A stretch of DNA of 64,000 nt from Apiosordaria backusii (lineage: Eukaryota > Ascomycota > Sordariomycetes > Sordariales > Lasiosphaeriaceae), in NCBI GenBank assembly GCA_030549205.1, contig JAUKTV010000006.1:1754501-1818500 (forward strand). The letters run 5' to 3'. Shown piece by piece: positions 40,316 to 52,214 of the stretch. A model generated the notes under the pieces. It ran no database searches, was not told the origin of the DNA, and was given only the letters and a program-made list of their open reading frames with translations. Position 1 is the stretch's first letter; each line of letters begins with the position of its first letter. A program made the translations under genes and the position numbers.

Positions 40316-41182
40316 CTTTCTATTTTATAGTTAATTTATCAGCTATAGAAATACTAGCTTAAAACTTAAGGTAAGTATAGTATTAGGAGCTAAATGTAAT
40401 ATCCTAGAAAGTTACGCTATCTTTAGATATATAGGCTTCCGCTATGGTAGGTGGAAGGAAGGCGGGCTTGCAGCTTTGCAGTAGTTTTTAGGGATTTAGG
40501 GGGTTATGTATAAAGAACGCGTCAATTGCCTACATTCTACCTTAGATAGCTTATCGACTTCTGTTTCTTTAAAAATAACCTACTACGCATAGGCAATAGG
40601 TTTCTAGCCTTATAATTAAGTTAAGGTTATACTTTTAATATAGTTTACAAGCCTATACTATCTTCTAATTATCACGGTTTAAATATAGCTTATAAGCTAG
40701 CTACTTTTTTTATACATACGCTATTCCTATATAGCTATAATATATTTAAAGCTCGTTTCTTTACGTTTATAACTAATACTCTTACCTGTACGCTACTTAT
40801 AAAACTTATTATTTAGCTAATCGTCACTCATTACTGCCCCTTAATTTTGATAATATTTATTAATTAAATAATACTTATTTATATAATTAAAAATCCTTCT
40901 TAATTCTTATATCTTATAGATATTAAAAAAGTAAATAATGATACCTTTTAAGGCCTATACAATATAGGCTATTTCGAAAGGTAAAAGTAAAAAGAGGAAG
41001 AGCGGGTTTAGTAGGCCATTAAGGATTTGGTAAGAGCGGAAGCGCTTGCTTACGAGTAAGAAAACAATAATAAGCCTGGATATTTTAGAGGTAGCTTTCT
41101 AAAGCGGCCATTAATATGTAAAGTAAGTCTACCAACCTCGCGGTAAACGGTTATAGGTTTCGTATCTAACGTTTGCTTACAG
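40316..41182. other. Transition zone, no gene
   Basis: GC content rises from the AT-rich block toward the gene island. A TGGAAGGAAGGCGGGC stretch near 40.45 kb escaped mutation. Close to 41.11-41.13 kb, ATGTAAAGTAAGTCT resembles the exon 1 end and splice donor of gene B (AATGCCCAGTAAGTCT) and may be the decayed first exon of gene A. Confidence 0.4.
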
Positions 41183-42046
41183 GCCATTCACCGGGACGGC
41201 GGAGCGTGTGGCGAAGAGGCAACTGTTATCTTCGGGCACTCCAATCAGGGGGGCGTGTGGTGCACCCGGCACGCAAACATCAGAGAGAAGCTCCAGCAAG
41301 AGATTAACGACACCAAGGACACAATCGACAAGAACAACCAGCTGCGTGGCTGGCCAAGATCCGAAGACTTCTCGACCGCGGCTGAGGCACTTGAGAGCCT
41401 CAATTTTTATAACTCGACCATTGCCCGCCGCTACCTGATATCGATGTCCCTTTTTCCAGGTCCTGTCGATGGGATAGTTCGGGGACATAAAGTCCAAATT
41501 ATAAGACTGGAAAATGACCGCAACGATCTGACCAACATCGTCCGGGAACGGAAAAAGCTTGACGACACCTGGCAGCTTCGACCTTTCCACTTACAAATCC
41601 GTGGAAAGTTGGCTCACTGATTTGTTTCCACTTCACAATCTCTGTGACGATCCTAAACGGTAAGCTAGTTTCGTTACCCAGGTTCGAATAGTGAATTGAT
41701 CTAACCATCCTTGTTGTATAGAGACCTTCCAAGTGAAGGAACAATCTATGGCCGGACTTCCAAGGAGCTGATTGCCTGGATAGTCGAAGAGACAGGCGAG
41801 GAAGATCCCTCTAAAGAGGCACCATATCGGGGAAAATATGTATGGACAGAAGAAGACAAGAAAAAGCACCGGGAGTGGTTGGAGGAACAGACATACGTCG
41901 ACCCTGACGGCGAGAAGAAGGAGAGGGCTTATTGGGAGGAGTCGGCGGCGAAGGCGGCCACACGCAGGAGGCGATGGCGGCGGGCTTTGGTGTTAGTATC
42001 GATATGTCGTGCTTTCTCGCGCCGCTGTCAGCACGATGAAGGCTAG
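41183..42046 (+). pseudogene. Gene A: paralogue of gene B, frameshifted, exon 1 lost
   Basis: The sequence after the acceptor ...TTACAG matches exon 2 of gene B in phase and content: AIHRDGG-x-C, then VWCTRH in place of ALHRDGLRC and KWCQTH. The first exon with the first Cys is not intact. The frame runs to about 41570. Matching gene B then requires a one-base shift near 41570-41580, after which SVESWLTDL...DDPKR aligns with SAADWVERL...TDPDR. An intron with GTAAGC donor (41660-41721) sits at the same phase-2 site as in gene B. Exon 3 (IAWIVEETGEEDP aligned with LLWAIVTDDERDP) runs to a stop at 42044-42046. The C-terminal Cys cluster of gene B is absent. Function unknown. Confidence 0.75.
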
Positions 42047-42462
42047 CAATATGGGCGGAACATCGTAGCTTGTCTGTCAATAGTACAAGACGTGTTCATG
42101 CGCCTACTTTCAATTTACAGTGTTCCTCATTCTGTTCTTTCTACCGCGCGGAAATGCTTTGAATCTTGACTTTTATAAATCCACATTCCTTCGAAGTGTT
42201 TATACGCTGTCCCCGCAAATATTTTATTCTATATTTACCACGCTTTCTCTTGAGGAGTTCTCAACCCTCAACAAAGATCTAGCATCTGGACCATCACTGT
42301 CACTCTTTTTTACATGTCGAAATTGCTCTGATTCTGATTGATCTTTTATATATCTTAACATTGCTCTATCTTCGTCTTGAAGTTGCTCCGACGGTGGTTG
42401 TTATCATTCACATCTTAACGTTGCTCCATCATTGATCTAATTCGTGAATATTATCCAACTGT

Positions 42463-42482
42463 CCGACGTCAATTCACGTCGG
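42463..42482. promoter_or_regulatory. Inverted repeat CCGACGT-N6-ACGTCGG
   Basis: Perfect 7-bp arms with a 6-bp spacer, 230 bp upstream of the gene B start. The left arm creates GACGTCA, close to a bZIP (CRE-like) half site. A regulatory role is inferred only. Confidence 0.4.
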
Positions 42483-42500
42483 GGATTTCATGAGGATGCT

Positions 42501-42524
42501 CCGGCGTCGATTAAGTTGCGCCGG
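42501..42524. promoter_or_regulatory. Inverted repeat CCGGCG-N12-CGCCGG
   Basis: Perfect 6-bp arms separated by 12 bp. The layout, CGG-type half sites facing each other, resembles binding sites of fungal Zn2Cys6 regulators. Inferred from sequence only. Confidence 0.35.
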
Positions 42525-42566
42525 CGTAAATTCACTTTTTGATTGCCGACAGCCTGGGGGAATAGC

Positions 42567-42572
42567 TATAAA
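42567..42572 (+). promoter_or_regulatory. TATA box of gene B
   Basis: TATAAA, 141 bp before the ATG at 42713, followed by a CT-rich stretch typical of fungal transcription starts. Confidence 0.45.
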
Positions 42573-42712
42573 TTCCCTGCTTTCCTGATCCTTCACCATA
42601 CCCTTTTTCTTCCTTTACCAACTAAAGGTACAATTCCCACAAAGAGAGACGCAACCAACCAAAACTCCAGTCGTCGTCCCATCACCATCATATCACCAGT
42701 TCATACACCATC

Positions 42713-43687
42713 ATGGCCTCCGCGTTTCCGCGCGAGAAATGCCCAGTAAGTCTTGCCGTCTCCTCGCGCTACCAGCCTGGTTGGTCCCAAGCTCACACTC
42801 GCAGGCGTTGCACAGAGACGGGCTTCGCTGCGAGCAGCCTGTCATTCCAGACTCTAAATGGTGTCAGACACACGACAACCAGAAGGCCATTATATACAGC
42901 ATCCTCACGAACCTCAATATTCAGGTGGCGTCGCTGGAGTACACAATGATTTCGGGCTTCAACAGCCCGGAGCATGCCGTAGAAACACTGACCCTATACA
43001 ACAAAGTCATTACATTGAGGATTCTAATATCAATGATTTTCTACCCTCCGGTTGTGAAGATCGACAGCGGTCACAACCAGGCCCTCTTTGTCATGGCGCA
43101 ACGCAGGAATGATGCTAGGGCGAAGATCATGATGATGCGTCGCAAAGGCGTCGATGTCGACTTGAGCGGCTATGTCTCAGCTGCAGATTGGGTCGAACGC
43201 CTGCGACAGACCCACGGTCTCCTTACCGACCCGGACCGGTAAAAACAACCCTGTTCCATGCCCGTGACAAGTATTCTCCCTCGGCTATGACAAGTTTACT
43301 AACTGAGTCTTTTTTGTTAGCATTCGCGAGGAGGCACAGCCTTGGGGGGTCGAATGGGAGGAGGATAAGCATGGGATCGACTACTCCACAGCCGAGGGCT
43401 GGCTTCTCTGGGCTATCGTAACCGACGATGAGCGTGACCCAGGCCCGGCTGGCGATCCCCCGCCACCAGAATGGGCCTCCACAGTTGAAGAGACCCGAGT
43501 TCTCAGCCCGTGTCCCGAGTTCACCACCGAGGTACAGCCCCGGGAGTCGGTACGGAGTGGGCTGGCAAGAAACACCCGATTTTACTACAGCCGACTCAAG
43601 TACGACGTGCTTATTGCCACGAGGGACGTTCGTAGATGTCTCTGCTTGATCTGTCATCGCTTCCAACGTGAAAAAAAGGGAGGGTAT
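42713..43687 (+). pseudogene. Gene B, 5' part: zinc-finger-like protein of unknown family, split by gypsy-3
   Basis: Exon 1 is 42713-42745 (11 codons) and the intron is 42746-42804 with GTAAGT donor. Exon 2 is 42805-43238. The next intron is 43239-43320, with CTAAC branch site and TTAG acceptor. Exon 3 runs from 43321 and stays open to the LTR at 43688. The N terminus has C10, C20, C31 and H34 spaced like the small 'C...G-x-x-C...YC-x-x-H' zinc-binding motif, here GLRC and KWCQTH. Near the break is a second cluster, RRCLCLICH (C262, C264, C267, H268). The ATG at 42713 is preferred because it supplies C10 through a good intron. The reading frame continues at 60328 beyond the transposon. Relatives in the window are gene A and fragment C. 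No function can be named; nucleic-acid or protein binding through zinc is a guess. Confidence 0.75.
43684..43687. repeat. Target-site duplication GTAT, left copy
   Basis: GTAT is the last sequence of gene B before the LTR. It is repeated at 60324-60327 after the second LTR. It is four bases long; five do not match. Confidence 0.7.
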
Positions 43688-43839
43688 TGTAGGGTCGCAA
43701 TTGGGACCCACTCCTTACTCATTAAATATCATTATTGCTAGGCTTAGCTTATTAAAACTTAGACTAATACAATACCTTTTTCCCCTTCCTAATTTAATTG
43801 CTTATCTTGCCTTATAAGAACCTACCGTACGCAATACCA
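43688..43839 (+). repeat. gypsy-3 5' LTR
   Basis: 152 bp, starting TGTAGGGTCG and ending CAATACCA. It matches 60172-60323. Its TG and CA ends are unmutated and it contains few RIP changes. Confidence 0.85.
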
Positions 43840-46800
43840 ATTTATAAGGGCTCAATTAAGGATTATAAAGTCTATATAAGCGTATTTTTATATATAAGTC
43901 TAAACCAACAAGTACGATAGTTTCCAATTAAGCCAGTAGTATAACAGTCAAGTCCAATATCGAACGGTCTCGTTCTTTTAATTACAATATTATACAGTGT
44001 TTACTTTCCTATAGATATAACTTTAGGTCTAAACATTTGAAAGTATAGGGTAATAGCTTCTATTTAATATACCGAGCGTCTATTATATAAAAGCAACTAC
44101 GCTATTTAGTTAAGTTTATATTTACCTAGCTTAAAAGTTTAAGAACCTTAATTTAATACCTTTCTTATTATTAACTAATTTTTAAACATAATAGAGTACT
44201 ACTAATTGCATTATCTAAACATAGTATTTTATATATAAGTTTTGCATTTTAATTATTTAAGATTTCTAATTATTACCTTTTATTATTAATTGCAATACTT
44301 TACAATTTACTATTAAATAGTATTAAGCTTAATACTATTAAGTTTCAGTTTAATTTCTTACTTTAGCATTTAACCTTAGATTGTTAATTAAATTAAATAG
44401 ATCTTTCCTATTAGTCTATAAAAACAAGCTTAGTTAATACTAGCATTTACTAATTTAGCTTACTTATAATATTCTAAATAGACCAGTAAAACTTAACTTT
44501 CCTTTTAAATAAAGACTTACTTTATACTATTGCCATTACTATTTATATAATACCTATATTTACTATTATCTAATATAAGGACAGCTTATTATTTACTATA
44601 TTTAACCTAACTGTATTAAATCTTCGAATCTATAATATTAAGTCTACTATCTAATGCTATAATTTAAACTAATCTTAAGATTTTAAATTAAGCCCGATAT
44701 TATTTAAACTTTAATTATTTAATATCACTGTATACTGGTAATCTAATAATATACTATACTTTATATTTACCTTTAAAGGTCTTTTAAATAAAGACCTGGA
44801 AGAATACCTCGAAGATATTAAAAACTATATTACCTAATTATTAAAAAACAATCCTATATTAGTTAGTATAATATAGGAAAGTAGGGTAGTATTCTGTAAA
44901 GGATAAAAAGGAATAGTAAAGAAGGATTAATATAATCGGCTATTGCCTGTAAATAGAGAGTAAGATAAGTTTAAGAAGCTCTTTAAAGTACAATTTAAGC
45001 TAAAAGTTACTAATTGTAATTAAAAAACGACTATATAGATAAATAATTTTACTTACTAATAAAATAAAGCTATTTAGTAGTATATAGGATAGGCCTAAAA
45101 GCTTTTATATTAGTACAATAAAACTTAATTTATTAAACTTAAATATAGACTTTTAAATTATTTAATTAATATAGATAATAAGTTAAACTAATATTTTTAA
45201 AATAAAATAATAGATTGACTTTATTTTAGTAAAAAGATAAACGTTAACAGTCAATTATTGCCTACTACGATATTTAACGATATATAGAAGTATATTATCG
45301 GTTATACTATTTACTTTAGTTAGAAGTTTATACCCTTTAAAGTACCATCGGTAATAAAGTAGAATAAAATATTATAAGTTACGATCGAAATAGTTAAAGA
45401 GTTTATAAAAACAGTTAAAGCTATAAAAACGATATTAAGTATACTATTATTAACCTTTAGCTAATTAAGTATATAAAAGCTATAGTAGACCTATATTTAT
45501 TAAATACTACAATATAATATACCTTCCCCTTAATAATCTTTATATATAATTTAAAAATACGTTAGCTTTATAAGTAATAATATACGATCTTAGTTAGTAC
45601 TATAATAGAATTTCCAGCTGCCTATTAAGGACTTATAAAGTACAGTAAATCCTTAGCCTTAACTGTTTAGAACTAAACTTAAAGGATATAGCCCTTAATA
45701 ACAGCTATTTATATATTATAACTATTTTAGCCTTTATTATACTTTAGAATATTCTCTTTTATATAAGCCTAAAAAAGAAAGAGACAAGATTTATAATTAT
45801 ATTTAAATAAATATATAAGTACTTTAACAGCTTTAGTATAATCAGATAGCAGATATTATTAATAAGTAGCCTTCGATAAACTAACCTTAAGTAACTTAAC
45901 TACAATAGTATTATTAAAGACCAATTATATATTATTAAAGAGATCTTTAGTAAGTACTATAGTAGGCTATAAAGGTAAATATCGGTATTAAAATAGCTTT
46001 AAATTAAATAACGATAATAAAGATATAAAGGAAAGGGTATAAAATAAAATAATCGTCAATATAAATCTAACCAGCATACCTTATCAGTTATAAATACCGA
46101 CCCCTCTACCTTATTACTAATAAAAGCCTATACTATCAGTTCTTAAGCCGGTCTGTTTTATTTTAGAAACATCCGGAGAGGGGAGCCGCCGTCTTAAAGT
46201 AGTAAGAAAAAAGCTACTAAAAATAAAAGAAGCTTTAAATTAGAAAGCTAATAATTATAGGCAAATAGTACCAGTATAGAAGGATACTATACCTATTTAA
46301 CTAATAGCTAAATAGGATCGATTTACTTTAAGTAAATAACTGTATAATATTTAAGTTACTATAATAGCTATATAACTTATCGACAGATCCTTCTAACTTT
46401 ATACAAAGCTAGTATATTTATTAAGATTAATTAAGAGTTCCTATTATAAACAGAAGTTAACTATCGATTACCATTATAAACGGACTTAGTCGTTAACTGT
46501 TAATATTATAAATATCTATAGAAAGGTAGTTAATAAAAATAAATATTAACTATATTAAGGTATATATAAGGATATATAGGTAATTAGCCTATATAGCGCT
46601 ATTTAGTAAATTATAGTTCTATCCTAAAACTAATTAGCTCTAGTCTTATAGTAAGGCTCGGCCTTAAAATATATATTAAAACAAATAATATCTTATTAAA
46701 GAATAGTAAATGACAGTACTGTACCGATTACCTATTATATTATATTTTAACTGGTAATATATAATATTAAGTCGGTAATCCAAGCTTACTTAATTGATAA

Positions 46801-48090
46801 CAGGGCTACTTATAAACTGTTACTAAGCTATATATAGCTATATTAAATAAAAGCTATTATTAACTATTACTTTAATATTATTACTATAACTGTAACTAAC
46901 AGTTTCTTTCAATTAATAGCCCTTTTTAACTCTTATAGTAATCTACTAAATAAGATCGACTATAACAAAGATAATAAAAATAAAGATATCGAGGATTTTA
47001 AAGTAAATAATGACAATTTAAAGATTATATTATTAAAAGACGAAATACTTAGTTTTATATAACTGTCAGAAAATAACAATTAAACCTAAACTTAAAATAG
47101 GCCTAAAAAGTATATCTAAAGGCAATAAATTTTAAAGTTTTAAACTTAGTAATATATAGTTATTACAATCTAAAATATTATTAGTAATTATTAAAGAAAA
47201 CAGTACAATTTAAGTAAAATTTAGAAATTATCCCTACAGTATATACCTTATTAATATTATACTTAATACAATTATCTATAAAGTAAAAGAAAGAAATATA
47301 TATAGTTAACAATTTAATATCGGTAATTCTAATAAAGAAAGTATTATTAAAGACAGACTTATAAATTATTAATTAATTATTAGCTACTATTAGAAAAAAA
47401 GGGTCTAATACCGTATAGGATAGTCCCCTATTAATATAAGCACCGCTACTTACTATTCTAATTAAAGAAAGTAGGGTATATCTACTTAATAGAACGTAAG
47501 TAAAGCCAATATACTTAATATAAATAAGTATTTATAAAGATAAAGGAAATATATATAAATATATAGTAGAAAGTTATATTCCTTTAATAGTAACTATATA
47601 TAATAATATAGGACAGACGGTATCGGCGATTAATGGTGTAAATAATAGAAGGATAGTATTAGAGGCATTAATAAAAGAGAAAGATAGGTTAAAGGGGTAT
47701 TAGAAATATAAGTATATAAAGGAAGAAAAGAAAGTATATATAGAAGAAATAATAGCTATATTAAGAAGTAAAAGGAGGAAAAGGAAAAAGAAGGAAGGAT
47801 TAGGAAAGACAAAGATTAATAGTAGTAAATAGGAAAGTATAGGAATATATATAAAAAAGAAAGAAATAACTAATATAACTGTATTATTAAAGATAGATAT
47901 TAAAGATATATTATTAAAAAATATTAATCGAAGACTAAGTAGGAGGGAATTATCGAATATTTACCAGTCGGTAGTAAATATATAGTTTATAAAGTTAGAG
48001 ATTTAAAAAGGAAAGGATTATATAAACAAGTATTAATATTAAATAGCTAAGCGATTAGTATATATATTTTATAATATATTTACAATAGAA
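43840..48090 (+). pseudogene. gypsy-3 gag and protease remnants
   Basis: A gag-like stretch begins near 44.78 kb (EEYLEDIKNYI). A protease-like YLIDNRATYKLL pattern is near 46.8 kb, where LIDNGAT is usual. A purine-rich Lys/Glu-coding tract lies at 47.65-47.84 kb. A small GC-rich patch survives at 46171-46194. All frames are broken. Confidence 0.5.
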
Positions 48091-50300
48091 CTAAAGGATA
48101 TTAAGCCTATAAATATAGTTAAGTATATAGTTAATTTAATACCCAGTACTTGACTGTATAAACTAAAATAGCCTAAATATACCCTATATAAAAGGAAGTT
48201 TATAAATAGAATTTTTCTACTAATAAAAGAAGCTAACTAAATCGTTTTTAAGATTAGCGCTTAAGCTATATACTTACGGTATTTACTAAAATAAAACGGT
48301 AATTTATAAATGGTAATAAATTACTGACCGGTTAATAGGAAAACAATTAAACCCTAATAGCCTACCTATAATTAAAAAGGTTTATTTTAAATAATATTAT
48401 AAAGTATCTTAACAGTCTTCTTTTAAGCAAATACTGTCTATAAATACTAGGCTATTTCTATAATATATAAATATAAGTACTATATCTCCTTTATTATACT
48501 TAACTGCTAATATTTTAACTATAGAATACTATAAGGAATAATAAAGTCGTTTTATTCTTATACTATATTAATAGATGTCAGTTTTAAAGTATAGCTGACT
48601 ATAAGCAATAAAAAAAGACCAGATTTTCCTAACCTCTTTAAATATTACCTATATTAAGGCATTTTATTCGATACCTTTATAAATAATTATAGTATAGTAA
48701 AGAAGATATAAAAGAAGCTTTTTAATTTCTTATTATACTATTATTTTCTATAACTAATATTTATCCTAATATACCTAGTAAAGAAGAAGACGATTTTATT
48801 TACTATATACCTAATAGCCTTAAAATTTAAGTTAGTAAATAAGGCTAAGTAATCAGTAGTAAAGTATTGGAAGAAGTTTATACAATAGGCTAAACTGGAA
48901 AATCACTTTAAATTACCATTTAAGCTAGAAACATTCCTTTATTTTATACCCTACTTATATAAATATATCCTAAAATATACCGACTGATTAATTATACTTA
49001 AACATATATATATATAAGAGGTTTGTAAAACGACATTTATAGATTATAAGTTAGTTTAAATAGAATAGATATTAAAGAAGTAGACTTAAAGTTTAAAGTA
49101 AAAAAAGGCATTTATTTATATTTATAGGCAAGTATAGTAATAGACTATTAAAACACTGTTAATAATAGTATAGTATTATCTCTCTATAAATACATCTAAG
49201 TACTTTATAAATACAGTTCTAGTATAGCTTATAAATTAACTAGTTAATATAGAAATTATAAATACTTTAATAACCTTTTTTAATATTTTATTATTTATAT
49301 TTTAAAGATTAAACAATGTAAAGATAAGGTATTATATTAGAAAATAAAAAGCACTTAGCATTTTTTAAGCCTTTATAAAATACTAAGTTATCTTATTAAA
49401 ATCGCCATATCCTATTATTATTTATATAGACTATTAAAACTTAATTTCAGTATTATTAATAAAAGGCAATCCTTATAGTTATATTATATAGTAGATTAAT
49501 AAATTAAAGAAGTATAATCTAAAAATTGTCTATCAGCCTAATCAGTTATATATTATTACTATCGCCAACGGTCTATTATAGTTAATAACTAAGGATTATA
49601 TCAATCGAAAGATACCTAAAATAACACCGTAAATGACCTTACCTCTATTAAGGATATATATAGAGCTATTAAAGCCGATAATAGGATCTCTTACTTATAT
49701 CGTTAAGTTTAAGTCTAAAATTATTTATACCTTTATAGTAAACTGGCCTTCCTTACTTAACAAACCTTACTATTATAAAAGATAGTATAAGACTATTTTA
49801 AACTATTTAATTTATAAAAAGACAGTATTATAAAACTTATTAAAAGGAGTATAAAGGGTAGTAGTATATTAAGTATTATAGTATACTATTATTAATAGGG
49901 AATTAAAATATTAAAAAAGATATAAAAAGTATGCTTTTTATATATTAAAGGGAAAGGTAGTAGACATTATATTATAAGCCTATAATAATTATAGACATTT
50001 TAGTACCTCTATTATAATAAAAAACCTAGTCGGTCGATTCTAATAGCTAATAAAGTACAATAATGTTAAAATATATATAGACTTATATAATATATATAAG
50101 GCAGTAGGCCTATAATTCCTATATAAAGTAAGCCCTATTCTAATTATCGCAATAGAGCTATAGAATTTAATTAAGATAGATTATACTAACTCGGTATTAC
50201 CCCTATTTAAAAACAGGTTATTATATATCTATTTTATAGTTAACTATTATTTTCAGTATTTAATCGTTAAAGCCATTAAGGAATTAACAGTAACAGTTAC
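48091..50300 (+). pseudogene. gypsy-3 reverse transcriptase and RNase H remnant
   Basis: The translation shows MVINYQPVNRKTIKP, a typical fungal gypsy RT block. The active-site region at 48676-48690 reads F-I-N-N-Y where F-x-D-D is expected, and is followed by LFNFLLYYYF. RNase H-type motifs follow near 49.4 kb (IIIYIDY). Sequence from 49.5-50.3 kb reads as the start of an integrase-side region. Stops replace Trp and Gln codons. Not functional. Confidence 0.75.
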
Positions 50301-50858
50301 TATTAGTTATATATAGGATATAGTTAGGATTTTCGGTTTTCTATACTAAATATATAACAACAATGCCCGGTATTTCATATCAAATGCATTATATATATAG
50401 TTAAAGAAAAGAAGTACCTATCTAACATTTAGCCCTATTAGCTACCTAACGTCGATAGATTTAATTAAAAGGTATATTAAAATAGTAAAGATATAATTAA
50501 AGAAATAGGCTTGTAAATACAAGTATAAGAATCTAAATAAATAGCCTTCGGTATTAGATAATATATATATAGATATAAATACTAAGCTTAATAATAGTAT
50601 AAGGTATTTACTAATTAAGATTATATTAAGCTAAAAACCTCAATATATAAGGAGCCTAGAATAGTTAAGAAAAGATAAAATATAATAAAACAATTACTAA
50701 GTAATAGTAATAGCTAAAGGTATTACCAATAGATATATTAATAAAAACGACCTTATTAATATAATAATATTATAAGCCGACAATATATAATATACTACTA
50801 AATTAGACTATAAGAATTGAATATCGGTAAAGCTAGAATTAACTAAGTATAACTTTTA
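50301..50858 (+). other. gypsy-3 sequence left of the Helitron, no gene
   Basis: AT-rich and RIP-mutated. Composition changes sharply at about 50859, where the Helitron begins. Confidence 0.5.
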
Positions 50859-50859
50859 T

Positions 50860-50871
50860 CCTGTCCGGAGG
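50860..50871 (+). repeat. Helitron left inverted repeat
   Basis: CCTGTCCGGAGG, 12 bp, exact reverse complement of 56842-56853. Confidence 0.75.
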
Positions 50872-51403
50872 ACAATATTCCTGCCAAACTTCCAAAAAAT
50901 CGCATACAAAATTGATAAGAGTCTTATCGCTCAAGAGAGATTGGTCGGGGGCTACCGGAGAGTGGGTCCAATTCGGCACCACCTCCAAAACTTATGCAAC
51001 CGGTACCATTCTGTGCGTAACTGTATGGCAAATCTAGATCTGAAATCCGATTTCTGAAGGTCCACGAAATGGCTGACATGCAGGCGTTTGAATACGGTTT
51101 GAGATCGTGTTTGGGTGCGCCCGGGCGATTGCGCGCATTGCACGTGATTACGCGCCTTGCCCCACACTGCCTTCCACAAGAATGCCCCACTTTGCCTTTG
51201 ACCCCCCGCGTCAAATTTAATTCCTCCCACTTCAAATTTCTCCTACCGCGAATTTCCATTTCCTCCATTCTTCATCCAACAATCGATCGCACCGCAGACC
51301 TCAATCGCACCCCAACGCCTTCATTCACTATCCGTCATTTCTAACCGACGCTCCTTTCCTCTGTGGTATTGTTTGCCCGTTATGGCCGGCCTATTCAGTA
51401 TCC
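50872..51403 (+). promoter_or_regulatory. Helitron 5' leader and promoter region
   Basis: 532 bp without a convincing gene. The part from about 51.22 kb is pyrimidine-rich (repeated TTCCTCC and CCATT motifs), as in fungal promoters without a strong TATA box. The open frames on both strands here look like chance. Confidence 0.45.
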
Positions 51404-52145
51404 ATGGCGGACGAGGCGGGTGCGGCGGAGGTGGTTTCTTCCAAAGTTTGCTATCTTTGCCGCGTAGAGAAGCCCAGCGACCAATTCTGGTCGGTACGAG
51501 GCCCTCGAAGGATCGTCGTCAATTGCTCGGATTGCCGTAATCGCACGAGGCAACAGGCGAGTCTATCAGTTCTATCTTCCTCCGTTGCTTTACTAACCTT
51601 ATTCCTAGGTAACCGCGTCGGCTGCACGCATTTCCAGAGCAGCTGCGATAGCCGGCGGACAAGATCCAGCGGTTGCGCCTCGCCAGAATCTCACCCATAC
51701 GGTCCTTGCCCAGCGATACCGCGAAGGCGGCCGTGTCAGTACGGATACTCCCGAAATGGCTGCTGCTCGCAGCGAGATCTCGTACATCCAGCGACGGCAT
51801 CGCCTCGAGCGTCGCCATGGTGAAGAACCTTCCCAGACCCCGACGATGAGTGGCTTGCTTCGCCAGCAACAAGAGATCCAGGACCCCGCCACCGACCTCC
51901 CACCCTCTGCTCAGCCGAGAGAGCCTGAGGAAGAGATGGAAGCTGACGATGAAGTGCCTCGCGTGGGATCTCTAGTTCCACAGCGACGGCCACCACCCTC
52001 ACCGTCCACACCTGCTCGTGGCCGTCGCCGAGGACGACCGCGCCTTGACCGAATTCCTCGCGGCCGACCACGCAGACGCTCCTCCCCCCAACCAGCTCCC
52101 CGCGAATTCGACGAGCCTCCCCCTCAGTTTACAGGGGCCGATTAG
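51404..52145 (+). CDS. Helitron upstream ORF: CxxC zinc-binding, AT-hook-like protein, or N-terminal extension of RepHel
   Basis: Exons 51404-51556 and 51609-52145, 229 codons before a TAG. The intron 51557-51608 has a GC donor (GCGAGT), a TTTACTAAC branch site and a CTAG acceptor. The first exon has CYLC and CSDC pairs, a four-Cys zinc-binding pattern. The second exon is Arg/Pro-rich and includes RRRGRPR, an AT-hook core. The frame is the same as that of the RepHel gene, and after the TAG at 52143-52145 it stays open into it. It may therefore be a separate small protein or the N terminus of one 1754-codon protein with a single nonsense codon. The TAG fits a C-to-T change of CAG in a CA context. 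Confidence 0.6.
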
Positions 52146-52214
52146 GAGTCGCCTCTAACCGCGGAAGACCTCGCCATCAAGGCAGAATTCGACAGGGCAC
52201 TTGCTGCCGAGCAG

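Larger units (their letters stand above)
42047..42712. other. Intergenic region upstream of gene B
   Basis: No gene. It contains repeated TTGCTC motifs (42.32-42.43 kb), two perfect inverted repeats listed separately, and a TATA-like box about 145 bp before the gene B start, followed by a pyrimidine-rich leader. Confidence 0.6.
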
